In this document: one piece after another, positions 44,580 through 54,850 of the stretch
Position numbering within the stretch: position 1 is the first letter of the stretch
Layout: each line of letters begins with the position of its first letter
Assembly: GCA_028571685.1 (NCBI GenBank)
Contig: CM053162.1
Coordinates: 68,126,351 to 68,190,350, forward strand
Direction: 5' to 3'
DNA: 64,000 nt
Origin: Heterohyrax brucei
Taxonomy: Eukaryota; Chordata; Mammalia; Hyracoidea; Procaviidae
Position numbers and translations under genes: made by a program
Notes under the pieces: model-generated
Database searches by the model: none
The model's input: only the letters and a program-made list of their open reading frames with translations
What the model was told of the DNA's origin: nothing

Positions 44580-44742
44580 AAACAGAAACCAAAAAGCCAA
44601 ACCCACTGATTCCAACTCACACTGATCCTCTAATACAGAGTAGAACAGCCCCATAGAGTTTCCAAGCGGCACTGGCAGATTTAAACTACCGGTCTTTTAG
44701 CTAGTCTACTAGCACTTAACTAGTATGCCACCAGCACTTCTG
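44580..44742 (-). mobile_element. AfroSINE
   Basis: Tail aagccaaacccactgattcc, body acagagtagaacagcccca, head taactagtatgccaccagca. Confidence 0.9.
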
Positions 44743-44895
44743 ATCAAAAACATACCATGTCCGAAATCTATCTCTTGATTTGTCCCTATAAATCCAACTC
44801 TAATTCAAAAGTTGCTTAAACCCCAACACTTAAATACCTTGCCTTTACTTCCCACATTAAAAAATAAAACATAACAAAACAAACAAACAAAAAAG

Positions 44896-45052
44896 AACCT
44901 CAATGAGGTCAAGTTGACTCCAACTCATAGAGACCCTATAGGATAGAGTGGAACTGGTCCATAAAATTTCCAAGGAGCACCTGGAAGATTTGAACTGCCA
45001 ACTTTTGTGTTAGCAACCATAGCACTTAACCACTAGCCACCAGGGATTCCTC
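44896..45052 (-). mobile_element. AfroSINE
   Basis: Tail gaacctcaatgaggtcaag after an AAAC-rich tract, body gatagagtggaactggtcca, head cttaaccactagccaccagg. Confidence 0.9.
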
Positions 45053-46159
45053 TCCACTTAAAGCATCACCAATTCTGTTGTTCTGCCTCCAGACAAAGTC
45101 CTAGAAATCTGAATGTAATCCACCTACCTGCATGTCCCCAGTCACTGGTTCAGGCCACTGCTAACATCGTCCCTTACTGTCGTAGTGGCTGCACTTCTGT
45201 TCTTTCTGAGTCTTTCTCTGTTGTGATGTCGTTTTGTAAATCTAAGTTACATCATGCTATTTCTTTACTTTATAACGGAAATAGCTACGCAAAGCTCTCA
45301 AAATATCATCCACTAATGCTATTGCTCTGAAATACTCTTCAAACTTTAAACCAAAACTAACGCTACTGTCACCTTGTGGCTAAATAATAGGCTGGCACAC
45401 AAAATAACGAATATCACTGTAAAGTATTGAGCCCCTTTACAAATTCACCCCATGGGACCAAACTGTCAACAGTTACTTAAAAAACAAAGATGAGAAGGTA
45501 AGGGGGAAGGAAAACTAGATCAGTTGAAATGAAACCATCAGAATGAAAATAGCAAGAAGATGAAGAAGGTAACCAATGTCACGGAATAATTGGTATAGAA
45601 AATGTTGAAGGGACACTTAAAACTGCTGTGTCAACCTGCACAGAAAACACAACAAAAATTTTATTAAAAAAATAATACTAAAGCAAGATTCAACTGCTTG
45701 CCACATTATTCAATCTCGTATATAAAGTGGATTTCTTTCCTCTGTCACTCAGCTCTTGCCAGAAAGTAATAAGAAACTGACAGACAAATGGGAGAATAAC
45801 TTGATTTAGTGGATATAGACACTTTTTAATTTTTTAAAGTTGTGCGTTGATAGAAGTTTTTACTTACCTAAAACAAGAGACCTGTCTGTCTTCCGTATTT
45901 CTCCTGAGGGCAATAGGTTAGTGTGTGCGTACTTAGTGGAATCACCTGGAATGCAGTTGATCCGAGAAATGGAAAACCAATAATGGCAAAGAGTAATAAT
46001 ACTATTCAATTCATATTTTCTGATACGGCAAGATTGAAACAGATTTTATCAACAAGTTACTTTTGTCGCTGACATAAATGGTGACTATACGCATGAAATT
46101 CACCAGATGAAATGCACAGAACTCAGATCTGCTACATCTGCAGAAAGACACAGTAGAGA
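45053..46159. other. 1.1 kb without recognisable elements
   Basis: No assigned repeat. 45080-45300 may be an old interspersed repeat but landmarks are too weak. Confidence 0.4.
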
Positions 46160-46813
46160 AACTCAGTGGCATCATTCAGAACAAGCCTGGGACCATCTGT
46201 AGAGCAGACCATCAATTGCACATATGCAGGTTCAAGTTGAAAGTGAAGAAAGTTACGAGTCCACAAGAGCCAAAGTGCAACCTTACGTCTATCCCACCAG
46301 AGTTTACAGAACATCTCAATGATACATTTGATGTGTTACACACTAATGAATGAAGACTAAATGAACTGCAGGACATCAAGGACGTCGTACATGAACAAAG
46401 CAAAAGGTCATCAAAAAGGCAGGAGAGAAAAAAAAGATTGAAATGGGTGTTGGAAGAGATTCTGACAATTTCTCCAGAATTTTGACCTGCTAAATTAAAA
46501 GAAAGAAACAATGAAGTAAAAAATAGGACAGAAGATTTGAAAGGACAGCTCAGGAAAACAAAGTAAAGCCTTATAATGACAAGTACAAAAAGTTAAATAG
46601 AAAACCCAAAGGGAAGAAAAAGCTCTGCATTTCTCAAGCTGAGAAAACTGTGCAGTGTCTTTTGATTTCTTGATTTGCTTCCATGCTTGTTGACTGTGGA
46701 TCCAAGTACATGAAATCAGTGACAACTTCCATCTTTTTTCTGTTTATCATGATATTGCTTATTAATCTCGTTGTGAGAATTTTGGTCTACAGCTGACTCA
46801 ATGATACATAACA
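46160..46813. mobile_element. rearranged RTE LINE fragment
   Basis: 46160-46655 reads on the plus strand as the RTE linker between endonuclease and RT (gttcaagttgaaagtgaaga; three frames needed for IPPEFTEHLNDTFDVL and RQERKKRLKWV). 46656-46775 reads on the minus strand as a later part (gttgactgtggatccaagta, 'tttatcatgatattgctt'). 46780-46813 (acagctgactcaatgataca, taacaacaaa) is again the plus-strand 3' tail. Segments are inverted relative to each other. Confidence 0.7.
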
Positions 46814-48007
46814 ACAAAGGTAGCTTTTCATAATGTAGGCTAAATAATTCCTCCAATACCTAACACTTGTGAATAAAGAACATGTGATGGCTCTTAGAAC
46901 ATTTCTTAGAATTATTTTTATTTTTAATATTGAAACTACTTCAGTCTCAGAGACAATGTAGCAAGGGGGCAAATTTGCTTTTCTTTTGAATTTTGGGACA
47001 GTATTTTCCTAACAGAAAGGAAGAATTGAATGATATAACTGGAAATGTTATGTTCCACTGTATTTGCTGTCTTTGAACACTTCCACAAAGCGTTCAAAGT
47101 GTGTTACACCTACTTACTTTCTTTCTGTCTGGCAAGATAATAGTAAAAACATCTACTCTCTGACTATTTTGCACATTAACGAGACAGTGTGGCTGCAAAA
47201 GCTGCAGAATGTCCCCTCCATGGAGAAGGGTAACTGGGCAGCCCCGCAGAAGCCCAGTCCTGCTGAAGCAGTGAAGCTGTGGAGCTCCAGTCACAAGGCC
47301 CAGCATTATACAGCTTTGTCTCCTCCAAGCCACTGTCTTGTCAAAGGAATAATCTAGAACTGCTCTTACCAATGTGAGCATGTGAGTGAAACTTAGCTGT
47401 TATTCATCCTGTAGTCATATTTTCTGGGAAAAAAAAAGAAATTGATGAAGAAGTTGTCTGAAAACAGAAAAAAAGAGCAAATTCTTCATTATGGGGTCAC
47501 ACTAACTTTTCTATACCATTCGCTCTTTAAAATCAACTGTCAATAAGGAAGGAGTGAGTGTATTACAAACATTTACAATGCCTGTGAAAAATGGAGATGA
47601 CATTTTAGAATCAATTGAAACATGGAAAATAAATATAGAAATTATATGATGAACTCTTTGAGTCTCTCAAAAGAATTACACAGGAAATAGACTATTTTTC
47701 TTTTTTTTTAAGCTTTTTGTAATCTCTCAGGTTTAGATCAAATAAAGACTTTCTCAGTAGTTCCATTGTAACATTTGCATAGCTTTGTTCCATCCAGGTT
47801 TTCTCAGTCGCCATCATAAATCTTGAAAAGTCAATTCAATTCGTAACAACTCTGTTCTTGCTCCTCGTCCCATGAGCAGTGTGCATGCACTGCAGAAAAT
47901 GCATGGCCTGTGCTCAATATTCTTTCTAACTTTGTATAAGTTGTTCAAAATCAGCTAAGTTTTACTTTCAAGAGGCCGTGAATATGTAGTTTCCAATTTT
48001 ACTAAAT
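46814..48007. other. 1.2 kb without recognisable elements
   Basis: No repeat family or exon assigned. The 95-97 aa frames on both strands at 47064-47381 overlap antisense to each other. Confidence 0.4.
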
Positions 48008-48203
48008 GATGCAGCTGTGTGCCTTTGAGTTCTCTTTGACTCAAACAGAGCTGATGTTACAGAGTAGAACTGCCCCATAGAGTTTTCTTGCCTGTAATGT
48101 TTCTGGAAGCTGATTGCCAAGGTCTTTCTACCGCAGAGATGTTGTGTACATTTGGACAACCAACGTTTTGGCCAGCAGTTGAGTGTTTAAACCCTTTCCA
48201 TCA
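48008..48203 (-). mobile_element. AfroSINE, long-body subfamily
   Basis: Body acagagtagaactgccccat, middle 'ttctggaagctgattgccaa', weak head end. Confidence 0.8.
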
Positions 48204-48227
48204 CCAGAACCCTTCAATAAGTGATAG

Positions 48228-48402
48228 CAAACCACATGTTAGTGATACCCACAGCTGTCAAGTGGGGTGCAACTCATAGCTACCCTGTAGATCAGTGTAG
48301 AACTGCCCCACAGAGTTTCCAAGGAGTGCCTGGTGGAATTGAACTGCCAACCTTTTTGTTAGCAGTCATAGCACTTAAGCCATTATGCCACCACGGCTTC
48401 CT
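48228..48402 (-). mobile_element. AfroSINE with perfect 12-bp target duplication
   Basis: aataagtgatag at 48216-48227 and 48403-48414 flank a SINE whose body reads gtgtagaactgccccacaga and whose head reads cattatgccaccacggcttc. Confidence 0.95.
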
Positions 48403-48414
48403 AATAAGTGATAG

Positions 48415-49369
48415 AACTTTGAAAATAAAACTAGTTCTTAAGATCTTTAGATAAGTACATAACAGGCACCACTCTCATATCCTTAGTGCATTCAAACATG
48501 AAAGTGACTATTTCCTGATAATTTTAATTTTAATATTATAAGCTAGAATACCCATAGAGGTAACTTAGCTTGCAATGGTTCTATTCTGATGACAGCTTCT
48601 CTAGAGAGCTTCTCTAGTGAGTGGGTGCTTTAATAAGTTACCACGTAGTTCAAGGTGCTGTGAATGACTGACTTGTTTTTGCTGCTGCAGTAAGAATTCT
48701 TTGATGGCTATATTATGCATTTAATTAACTATTCATGATTTCAGCTCTCACAGAAAAAAGGTACTAATCCTATTGTACAGAAAATGTTATACCCTAGAAT
48801 TCAAGGCAAAAACAACGTCCAATACAGGTCATGATGAATCAGTGTAAACAGAAAAAAGAATAATGAATTTTAAGTTTATTAAGGATATTCTGCTTTTAAT
48901 TCAATCATACAACAAGTCAGTGCCGTCACAGCTAGGTGCTTGTCCCATTGAGAAGTAGAGGAAATGAAAAGCATTGTTGGAAATTTGGCTCTGAAGACTT
49001 TGGCGGGTATGGTTAACAAAGAATTTAAAGATGAACCAACTTCCCAATGAGATTAAGAAGAAACCAGTGAAGTTAGGAACTATAAGGAATAGATACACTC
49101 TGCATGGTAATTCAACTATATCCCATACATTTACAACAAGTTTCACATTTCTGTAGTGTTTTGCAGTTTAATGAGTGTCAATTCGTTTATCACAGTATGA
49201 AGCGTGTCTTAGAAAAGTGGCATGAACCAGGTCATCTGACTTTGAGTGGGGAAGCTTCTAGAATAATCGAACTTCGCTGACTCTAGTTACCCTTTCATTG
49301 CACAGTTTAATTCTTCACAGTCATCCCTCCTGAAAACTTTAGTCATTTATTTTGAGGTGAGTTCATATT
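48415..49369. other. about 1 kb without recognisable elements
   Basis: Contains a trivial tandem agcttctctag pair near 48595-48620. Otherwise unassigned. Confidence 0.4.
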
Positions 49370-49654
49370 TAATTTTGAGTTTTTTCATCTTTGTTTCATG
49401 AGGGCTAAACACAATCCGCATACCACAGTTAGATTTACTGACTAAATGATAATTTGGTTTGTCTCTTTCAGATTTAGATACAAGAAAAATTTCAGAGTAT
49501 GAGGAAGTGCTCTTTTTTAATTAATTTTTAAATTGTTCTGAAGTCACTATTGGTATTCTGCATCATTTTAGGAATTTCTGTAGTTCCTCTAATTTTTGTT
49601 TTCACTTCTCATTATACAACTATTCACAGTAACCCTTATCATCCTTTTGCATCT

Positions 49655-49855
49655 GTTGTTGCTGCTGCCATCCTGTTCTTTCTAACTCTTTGTGACCAGA
49701 TAGGACAGAGTAGAACTGTCCCATACGCTTCCTAGGCTGCAAGCATTTTAGGAGCAGATTGCCAAGTGTTCTCCAACAAAGCCCTGGTGGGGTTTGAACT
49801 GCTGACATTTTGGTTGGCAGCTAAGTGCTTAACAATCGTGCTGCCAGGGCTCCTT
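49655..49855 (-). mobile_element. AfroSINE, long-body subfamily
   Basis: Body ggacagagtagaactgtccc, 'agcattttaggagcagattg' middle, head acaatcgtgctgccagggct. Inserted in L1M. Confidence 0.9.
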
Positions 49856-49995
49856 TGTATTTCCATAACTTTGGTAAACTTTCCCCTCTTTCATTTTGGT
49901 TCAAGTAACTTGAGTCTTCTCTTTTTTTTCTTGGCCAACTAGCTAGTTTGTCAAACGTGGAGATATTTTTGAAGAATCAGATTTTGGTTTTTTGT

Positions 49996-50472
49996 CGTGG
50001 TTTGAATTGTGTTCCCCCAAAAATGTGTGCAGAAATTTGGCTGAGCCCAGATTCCTTGTGTTGCATATGCTGTGAAAACAGCCTCTGTGATGTTAATGAG
50101 GGAGGATGGGCTGCAGCTGAATTGGCAGGCAGGACTCAGCTGTAGTGTGAGATGGTTTAGTGCCTTGGCGCAATCCCTTGAGATATGCAGGACAGAAGTT
50201 AGCGGAGAGATTTGAGGACCTCAGACCATCCAGAAAGCAGCAACAAGAGCAGAGCACATCCTTTGGACTGAAGGCTCTTGTGCTGAGATACTGAAAGACT
50301 GATCCAACATAGGGACCTTCCTCCAGAGCCCAAAGAGTGCATTCCCTGGAGTTGGTACCCTGAATTCTGACTTGTAGCCTACTGGACTATGTAACAATAA
50401 GACTTTTCTGTGTTAAACACATCCCTCCACTTGTGATATCTCTGTTATAGCAGCACTAGCTGACTAAGAAAT
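49996..50472 (+). repeat. MaLR solo LTR
   Basis: Starts tggtttgaattgtgttcccc and ends tatagcagcactagctgact, typical of MaLR LTR ends. 'aataagacttttctgtgtta' lies near the poly(A) region. It interrupts the L1M relic, whose sequence continues on both sides. Confidence 0.8.
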
Positions 50473-50879
50473 AGTTTTCTCTATTGTTTGCCAGTTCTCT
50501 GCCTCATTAAATTCTATTCTAGTTTCCTTTTTTTGATTTTGGTTTAGTTTGCTTGTATCTTCCTGTGTCTTAAGGTCCAAGGCCGTATTATGGATTTTAG
50601 ATCTCTAGTCTATCTTAATATAGGCATTTATATTTATACATTTATCTCTAAGCTTTACTTTAGCTATAACCAATTAAGTTCTGGTATGCGTGTCTTCATT
50701 GTTGACAACTGCAAATTATTTTATAATTTTCCTTTGTTATATGATCTATTGAACATTTCGGAATGTGTTGTTAATTTCCACATGTTTGATAGTTGCCTAA
50801 ATTTATTTTTTTCTGATTTCTCAGCCATACCCACCTGGAACTTTTATTTGATTCAGATAATACATTTTATATTATCTTA

Positions 50880-50975
50880 TCCACCAGGTGCTCCTTGGAA
50901 ACTCTATGGGGCAGTTCTACTCTTACCTCTAGGGTTGCTATGAGTTGTATCTGACTCTATGGCAGTGGGCTTTAT
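50880..50975 (+). mobile_element. AfroSINE 3' two-thirds
   Basis: ccaccaggtgctccttggaa, ggggcagttctactct and tail ggcagtgggctttat. Head missing. Confidence 0.85.
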
Positions 50976-51190
50976 CTTTTAAATATATTTATACTATAAA
51001 GCAGATTATTTCCATCTTTTTAAATATATTAATGTGTAGATTGTTATTTTCCACAAAAGTGGGAAAATTTCAGCCATTATTTCTTTGAATGGTTCCACTA
51101 GTCCTTTCTCTTTCTCTCTGTCTCCTCATTTTGTCACTTCCATTATTCAGCTGTTGGGGTGCTTAGCAGCAGCCCACATTTCTCTGTGTC

Positions 51191-51529
51191 TCCTCCTAAA
51201 ACAGTTAATGTGAAAATGTTACCTTTTCAGAAATCAAAGCTAGAATGCTATGAACACTACACGACACCACTTACAAGATACAAAACCTCATTAAGATGCT
51301 TTCTCACTCCAACACAATGTATGGTAGTTCATGGTTGTGTTTACAATGAATAATAATAGACATAGAATGCTGAGGAGTGCTTATTAATTAAAATTTTAAA
51401 AAGCTAATGGTGCAAATAGAAAGGAATTAAAATTTCTTTAGTTAGCAAATTTATATACCATTGGGCTATGAGATATAGGAGAAACACGTAATACGAGCAA
51501 TTCAAAGGGGGGTACAAAGACAAGTGGAA
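51191..51529. other. no recognisable feature
   Basis: Unassigned AT-rich spacer. Confidence 0.4.
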
Positions 51530-51690
51530 AGGAACTCTGGTGGTGTGGTGGTGAACTGCTGTGGCTGCTAACCAAAAGACTGAGAGTTCAGCTACCAGGC
51601 ACTCTTTTGAAACTCTATGTGGCAGTTCTACTCTGTCCTATGCCAAGTGCCGTCGAGTCGGACAACAAGTCAGAATAACTCAGTGGAGGC
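51530..51690 (+). mobile_element. AfroSINE carrying a second SINE tail
   Basis: Sense head, B-box-like 'gagttcagctacc' and ggcagttctactctgtccta run normally, then a reverse tail piece at 51641-51662 replaces the expected agggt..gtcgg stretch before caagtcagaataactc. Confidence 0.85.
51641..51662 (-). mobile_element. 22-bp SINE-tail patch inside a SINE
   Basis: tgccaagtgccgtcgagtcg and a closing ga, in opposite orientation to the host SINE. Bases expected from the host at this point are missing, so the insertion came with a small deletion. Confidence 0.75.
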
Positions 51691-51984
51691 GGGATTAATT
51701 TTTGGGGGGGGTTTCTAAAGACAGATACTGAGATTTCAAAATAATTATGTTTGAAACATTCTGATTTGATAGTTTAGATATAAAAATTAATTAAAACCTA
51801 GAAATAACAATAGACTTCCCTTAGAAATTCTGATTCAGTTTTAAAAGATGATTACCAACTGTTTCCTGCAACAGATGGTCATCAGAAGTTTTTCTCAAGA
51901 AGAACTATCAACATCTTAAGGGAAACAAAACAAATTAATTTATAAACTTCTAAGCCAGAGGAAAAATACAAAACTTGCCAATTT

Positions 51985-54030
51985 ATTGTAGAAAACTGTT
52001 GTGGCTTTGTTCTGTTCTGTCAGGTCACCTGTGACTGACAACAGCCCTGCATACCAGCAGAGGAGACACGAGCGAGTCTTGGGTTACCCTCACAACTGTT
52101 GCTGTCTTTGAGCTTGTTGTTGGGGCTGCAGTGTCAGTCCTTCTAACTGAGGGTTTTCTTCTTTTCACTGACAATCTGCCAACTGAGATGTTCTTCTCCG
52201 GGGACTGGTCCCTCCCTATAACACGTGCAAAGTGCATGAAACAAATTCTTGCCATCTTTGCTCCTCAGGAAACTTGTGGCTTATAATACGTCTTCCAAGA
52301 CAGATTTGTTCCTTGTTATGGCAGTCCATGGTACAATATTCTTTGCCAGCATCATACTTCAGATACATCAATTCTTCTTCAGTCTTCCTTATTCACTGTA
52401 CTGCTTTTGCATACGTATAAGGCAACTGAAAATACCATGGCTTGAGTCACGGAAACCTTAGTCCGAAAAAAGACGTCTATGCTTTTTAACACTTTAAGGA
52501 GATCTTTTGCACCAAATTTGACAAATGCAATATGGGATTTGATTTCTTGACTACTGCTTCAATAGATGTTGATCATGAATCCAAGTAAAATGAAATCCTG
52601 TCAACATCCATATTTTCTCTAATTATTGTGGTGTTTCTTGGTGGTCCAACTGTGAATGAAGATGTTTGTTTTCTTTATGTCAAGGCATAATCCGTACTGA
52701 AGGCCGAGGCCTTTGGTCTTCATTAGTAAGTGTGTCAAGTCCTCTTCACTTTCAGCAAGCAGGGTTGAATTATCTGGGTAATGCAGTTTCTTAATGGGTC
52801 TTCCTTCAGTCCTGATGCCCCTTTCTTTTTCATGTATTCCTGATGTTGGAGCTCTTGGACTTAATTTGAGTGTCTACAGTTTCAGCCTCAACTTGCTTAT
52901 GAGCAGGTGATGTCCTGTTTTGCAGCTGACACTAATGTTGTTCTCCCTGACCTTATCAAGCTTCTTCATAATCTCATTCCACAAACACAGTTAATTATAT
53001 TCCTGTATATTGCATCTGACCACAGGTCCATGTGCACAGTTGCCATTCATGTTGTTGAAAAAAGGTTGGAGTCCTTTCTGTTATCAAGGCCATGTTTTCC
53101 AACTGCTGATCCTTCTTCTTTGTTTCCAACTCCTATGTCAAAATCCAATAATTATCAATACTTCTTAATTGCATGTTGATCAGTTTCAGGTGGCAGATGT
53201 TAGTAAAACCTTCAATTTCCTCATTTTTGGCCTTAATAGTCATGCAGAAATTTGAATACTATTCCTATTAACTTGTCTCCTTGTAAACATATGGATGTTT
53301 TCTTATCACTGACAGCACTGTACTTCAAGATACAATGTCTACAAGTTAAGTGCACAAATTCACCCTAGAAAACGTGCTGCATACCTACAGTCACCTTCAA
53401 AGTACTCCCCTCGGAAAGCTAGCCCACCCTCCAAGGCAATTTTGGAGGTCTTTCTGGAATGGCCATCAGAGCTGTCCTCATATTACCCTTGATGTTCTAA
53501 ATGTCATCCAAATGACTTCTTCTCAATATTTCTTTTATCTTCAGGTAAAGAAAAAAGTCATTAAGGGCCAGATCAGTGAGGAGGAAAGGTGTTCCAATAC
53601 AGTTCTTTGTTTACTGGCTATAAACTCCCTCATAGACAATGATACTTAAGTTGGTAAACTTGTCGCTGTGCCACCATGGACAATGGCCATTCCAGAAAGA
53701 GTTCTAAAATTACTTTCAAGGAAGGACTGGACAGTGGTATGTGTGCATAGCTTTCCAAGAGGAGTACTTCGAAGGTAACCATAGTGATATTCAGCAGTGA
53801 GGTGTGCAGCACTGAGAACAATCAAGTTCATTGTCAGATCTCGGAATCCTCTTTTTGATGACAAATGTTTTTCTGTTCCTCTTCACTTTGTCATCCCAGC
53901 ATATTAGACCATAATATGAGCATAAAAGTGTCCATTTCAAAATGGTCAGTATGAGTCCATTGCGGTTCACTACTAAGGATATCCGTCCATGAGCTTTCTA
54001 TTACATTTTTGATGATTTATGTTATCCTAG
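51985..54030 (-). mobile_element. RTE LINE relic with nested mariner
   Basis: Minus-strand RTE sequence: 3' UTR and RT end at 51985-52860 ('ggggactggtccctccctat', 'caagtaaaatgaaatcc', 'aaggcataatccgtactgaa'), then an endonuclease-side segment at about 52990-53330 ('ttgatcagtttcaggtgg', 'catatggatgttttcttatc'), which resumes after the mariner at 53839-54030 ('tcctctttttgatgac', 'ttccttcactttgtcatccc'-like). No intact frame. The part between RT end and endonuclease is missing or unrecognisable. Confidence 0.75.
53333..53838. mobile_element. fold-back mariner element, copy 3
   Basis: Left end caatgtctacaagttaagtg after TA at 53331; right end 'ttcattgtcaga'. 53394-53680 carries the transposase C-terminus on the minus strand. 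From about 53681 (ggccattccagaaagagttc) the terminal coding part repeats on the plus strand. The left arm lacks about 20 bp relative to the right arm. It sits inside RTE sequence. Confidence 0.9.
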
Positions 54031-54094
54031 GTTTTGAAGAAATTATATTATCAAAAATATCACTAGTCTTGCCAGAGAAGATTTCAGATTTTAT

Positions 54095-54215
54095 GAGTTC
54101 TGATACTAACAGTTCAAATCCAGCTATTCTGTGGAAAACGTGTTAGACAGTTCTTCTTTGCTGTATAGGGTTGCTGTGAGTTGTAATCAACTTGACAGCA
54201 GCCAATCTGGCTTAT
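54095..54215 (+). mobile_element. AfroSINE, diverged
   Basis: aacagttcaaatccagctat (B-box region), gtatagggttgctgtgagtt and a caacttgacagcagcc tail. Confidence 0.75.
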
Positions 54216-54794
54216 GTAACAAATATAGGAAACTCATTCAATTCATTATGAGGAACTGATAGACATTAAAAAAACAGCATTTTCAGCATTACAAAATTTG
54301 AAATAATTCAAATTTAATTAAAAAATAAGTATTTTATTATAATACAGTTGAACTTATTTATAGGCCATATTACCTCTTTAGGCACTCGATGGCACTTGGC
54401 TTGGCTTGGCATCGATAGGAGTATGAATTTGCATTCTTCTCTTCCTTTCAAGTTCTAGTAATGTCACATTAAGAAACTGCAATATGAATGACTATAAATT
54501 CAGGTAAGTTAATGTGTATATTGTCTCATTATAATGTTTATTTGTGGTAAAAATAGATTAAAAATAATTATAGCATGGAAAAAGTGAAAAATTAGTTTTA
54601 GTACTTGACATAATATTATAGTGAAAGTAGTTTTGATACTGAATATATTCTACTTACACTTATAGTTTTGAAAGAGAAAGGGTGTATGGAGAAGCTCAAT
54701 GAATCAGTAATAAACTGGTTTATTTTACATTATAAAGATGGTAAATGTCTGCCCCTCCCCGACACCACCATATCTGCTCGATATCTGATATATA
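54216..54794. other. unassigned AT-rich sequence with a SINE tail at 54384
   Basis: Apart from the short SINE tail no element is recognisable. Confidence 0.4.
54384..54410 (+). mobile_element. isolated 27-bp SINE tail
   Basis: actcgatggcacttggcttg plus one ggcttggc repeat. No duplicated flank seen. Confidence 0.6.
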
Positions 54795-54850
54795 TAGTTC
54801 TAGGGTTGCCATGAATCAGATCTGACTGGGCGGCACTTGGCTTTTGGCTT
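54795..54850 (+). mobile_element. short SINE 3' end
   Basis: gttctagggttgccatgaat followed by the cttgg-type tail, about 56 bp. Adjacent TA-rich sequence obscures any target duplication. Confidence 0.65.

Larger units (their letters stand above)
49370..51190 (-). mobile_element. L1M relic with nested LTR and SINEs
   Basis: Antisense L1 landmarks in order: 'aagtaacttgagtcttctct', 'ggccaactagctagtttgtc', 'gttttctctattgtttgcc', 'ggcatttatatttatacatt', 'tggtatgcgtgtcttcattg', 'gtgttgttaatttccacatg', then 'ggaaaatttcagccattatttc' of the ORF1/5' side. Insertions at 49655, 49996 and 50880 split it. Confidence 0.7.
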
